From: Prochlorococcus marinus str. MIT 9401
GTDB taxonomy: Bacteria; Cyanobacteriota; Cyanobacteriia; PCC-6307; Cyanobiaceae
NCBI RefSeq assembly: GCF_000760095.1
Contig: NZ_JNAR01000016.1
Span: forward strand, 62,001 to 126,000
DNA length: 64,000 bases
Reading direction: 5' to 3'
The translations under genes were made by a program, and so were the position numbers. Below, one piece after another: positions 63,450-64,000 of the stretch. Every line of letters begins with the position of its first letter. Position 1 is the first letter of the stretch. Below the pieces are notes generated by a model that was given only the letters and a program-made list of their open reading frames with translations, ran no database searches and was not told the origin of the DNA.

Positions 63450-64000
63450 CATATTTTTTTAACTCAGTATCAAATAAATTTAATAATCTGTCTACATTCT
63501 CCTCGCTTGAGTTAAAGCCCATTAATCCTATGCGCCATACTTTACCAGACAATTCTCCAAGTCCATTTCCTATTTCTATTCCAAAGTTTCTTAAAAGATG
63601 ATTTCTAAAACCATCTCCATCAACTGCAGGTGGTATCTTTACTGTTGTAAGAGTTGGCAATCGATAATCCTCTGATACATGTAATTCCATTCCTAAACTT
63701 TCTAAACCTTTCCATAGTTTCTTTGCATTAGTATTATGCCTATACCAAACATTCTCTAAACCTTCTCTTGCAATTAATCGTAAACCTTCTCTAATAGCAA
63801 AATTCATATTTACAGGGGCAGTATGATGGTAAACCCGATCAGAACCCCAATATTTATTTAAAAGAGATAAATCTAAATACCAGTTGGGAACTTTTGTTTT
63901 TCTTGAACTTAGTTTATCTTCAGCTCTCTTATTCATTGTAAAAGGACTTAGTCCAGGCGGGCAGCTTAATCCTTTCTGGCTACAACTATACGCCAAATCT
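63424..64000 (-). CDS. serine-glyoxylate / alanine-glyoxylate aminotransferase, C-terminal part
   Basis: Class V PLP aminotransferase of photorespiration (glyoxylate to glycine). The visible 190 residues begin within the active site: PLP lysine in YSCSQKGLSCPPGLSPF right at the window edge, then WYLDLSLLNKYWGSDRVYHHTAPVNM, and a C-terminal domain with EIGNGLGELSGKVWRIGLMGFNSS. The upstream N-terminal half lies outside the window. Last 26 nt overlap tadA. Donor specificity (Ser or Ala) cannot be decided. Confidence 0.92.
   Translation of the reverse strand, partial: DLAYSCSQKGLSCPPGLSPFTMNKRAEDKLSSRKTKVPNWYLDLSLLNKYWGSDRVYHHTAPVNMNFAIREGLRLIAREGLENVWYRHNTNAKKLWKGLESLGMELHVSEDYRLPTLTTVKIPPAVDGDGFRNHLLRNFGIEIGNGLGELSGKVWRIGLMGFNSSEENVDRLLNLFDTELKKYAIFESSTF

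Overview
The window is a stretch of core chromosome from a marine picocyanobacterium, almost certainly a high-light-adapted Prochlorococcus. The evidence is the very low G+C, near-zero spacing between genes with many 1-20 nt overlaps, a photosystem I gene (psaK), cyanobacteria-restricted families (CCB2/CCB4-like, DUF3110, DUF1995, DUF2499/DUF3593), and unusually short versions of common enzymes. I see no rRNA, CRISPR array, transposase, integrase or prophage gene. Two tRNAs are present: tRNA-Met(CAT) and tRNA-Ser(GGA).

Layout. 1-232: 5' part of a 2-Cys peroxiredoxin. 233-3214: the only accessory-looking stretch, a run of very small ORFs (43-73 aa) plus a ribbon-helix-helix (RHH)-like gene bracketed by a perfect 13-bp inverted repeat, then a strong hairpin. 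3211-9918: clpS, tRNA-Met, trmL, cobU, a CCB-type cytochrome b6 maturation factor, an LptC-like lipoprotein, metG, an RNB ribonuclease, rpsR and rpmG. 10020-16158: pheT, a small secreted protein, a convergent intergenic region with a phased 50-bp direct repeat, an RHH plus J-domain fusion protein, an Ap4A phosphorylase-like enzyme and small conserved proteins. 16168-25685: ilvE-metH divergent from cobN, then PHP and HemJ-like genes. 25774-32658: uvrC, a flavin reductase, coaD and the dapF-nifS-DUF1995-dacB block. 32766-44405: leuS, pgi, purN, argC, ribBA, a cyclophilin and a dnaK-J-protein pair. 44618-50948: tRNA-Ser, ferredoxin, IMPase, hisZ, htpG, rpmB, a secreted peroxiredoxin Q, Ycf49-like/DUF3593 and psaK. 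50983-64000: dxs, ilvA, scpB, yggT, mazG, pyk, a MacB-type permease, bioY, lspA, a DUF697 GTPase, a PLP decarboxylase, tadA and a partial serine-glyoxylate-type aminotransferase.

How the genes work together. Several fall into functional sets: B12 supply and use (cobU, cobN, metH); translation (four aminoacyl-tRNA synthetase or synthetase-like genes, three ribosomal proteins, tRNA modification); protein quality control (clpS, dnaK plus a J protein, htpG, cyclophilin); envelope (dapF, dacB, lptC-like, lspA); branched-chain amino acid metabolism (ilvA, ilvE); and isoprenoid, riboflavin and central carbon enzymes (dxs, ribBA, pgi, pyk).

The most promising unexplained signals are the RHH gene with its two identical palindromic sites (2360-2761), the RHH-J fusion protein next to a pair of direct repeats carrying 12-nt-phased AGACT/AGACT/AGTCT elements (13011-13237), the hairpin at 2885-2925, and scpB, which has no ATG, GTG or TTG codon before its conserved N-terminal helix. 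All functional calls rest on motif recognition by eye; no database search was run.
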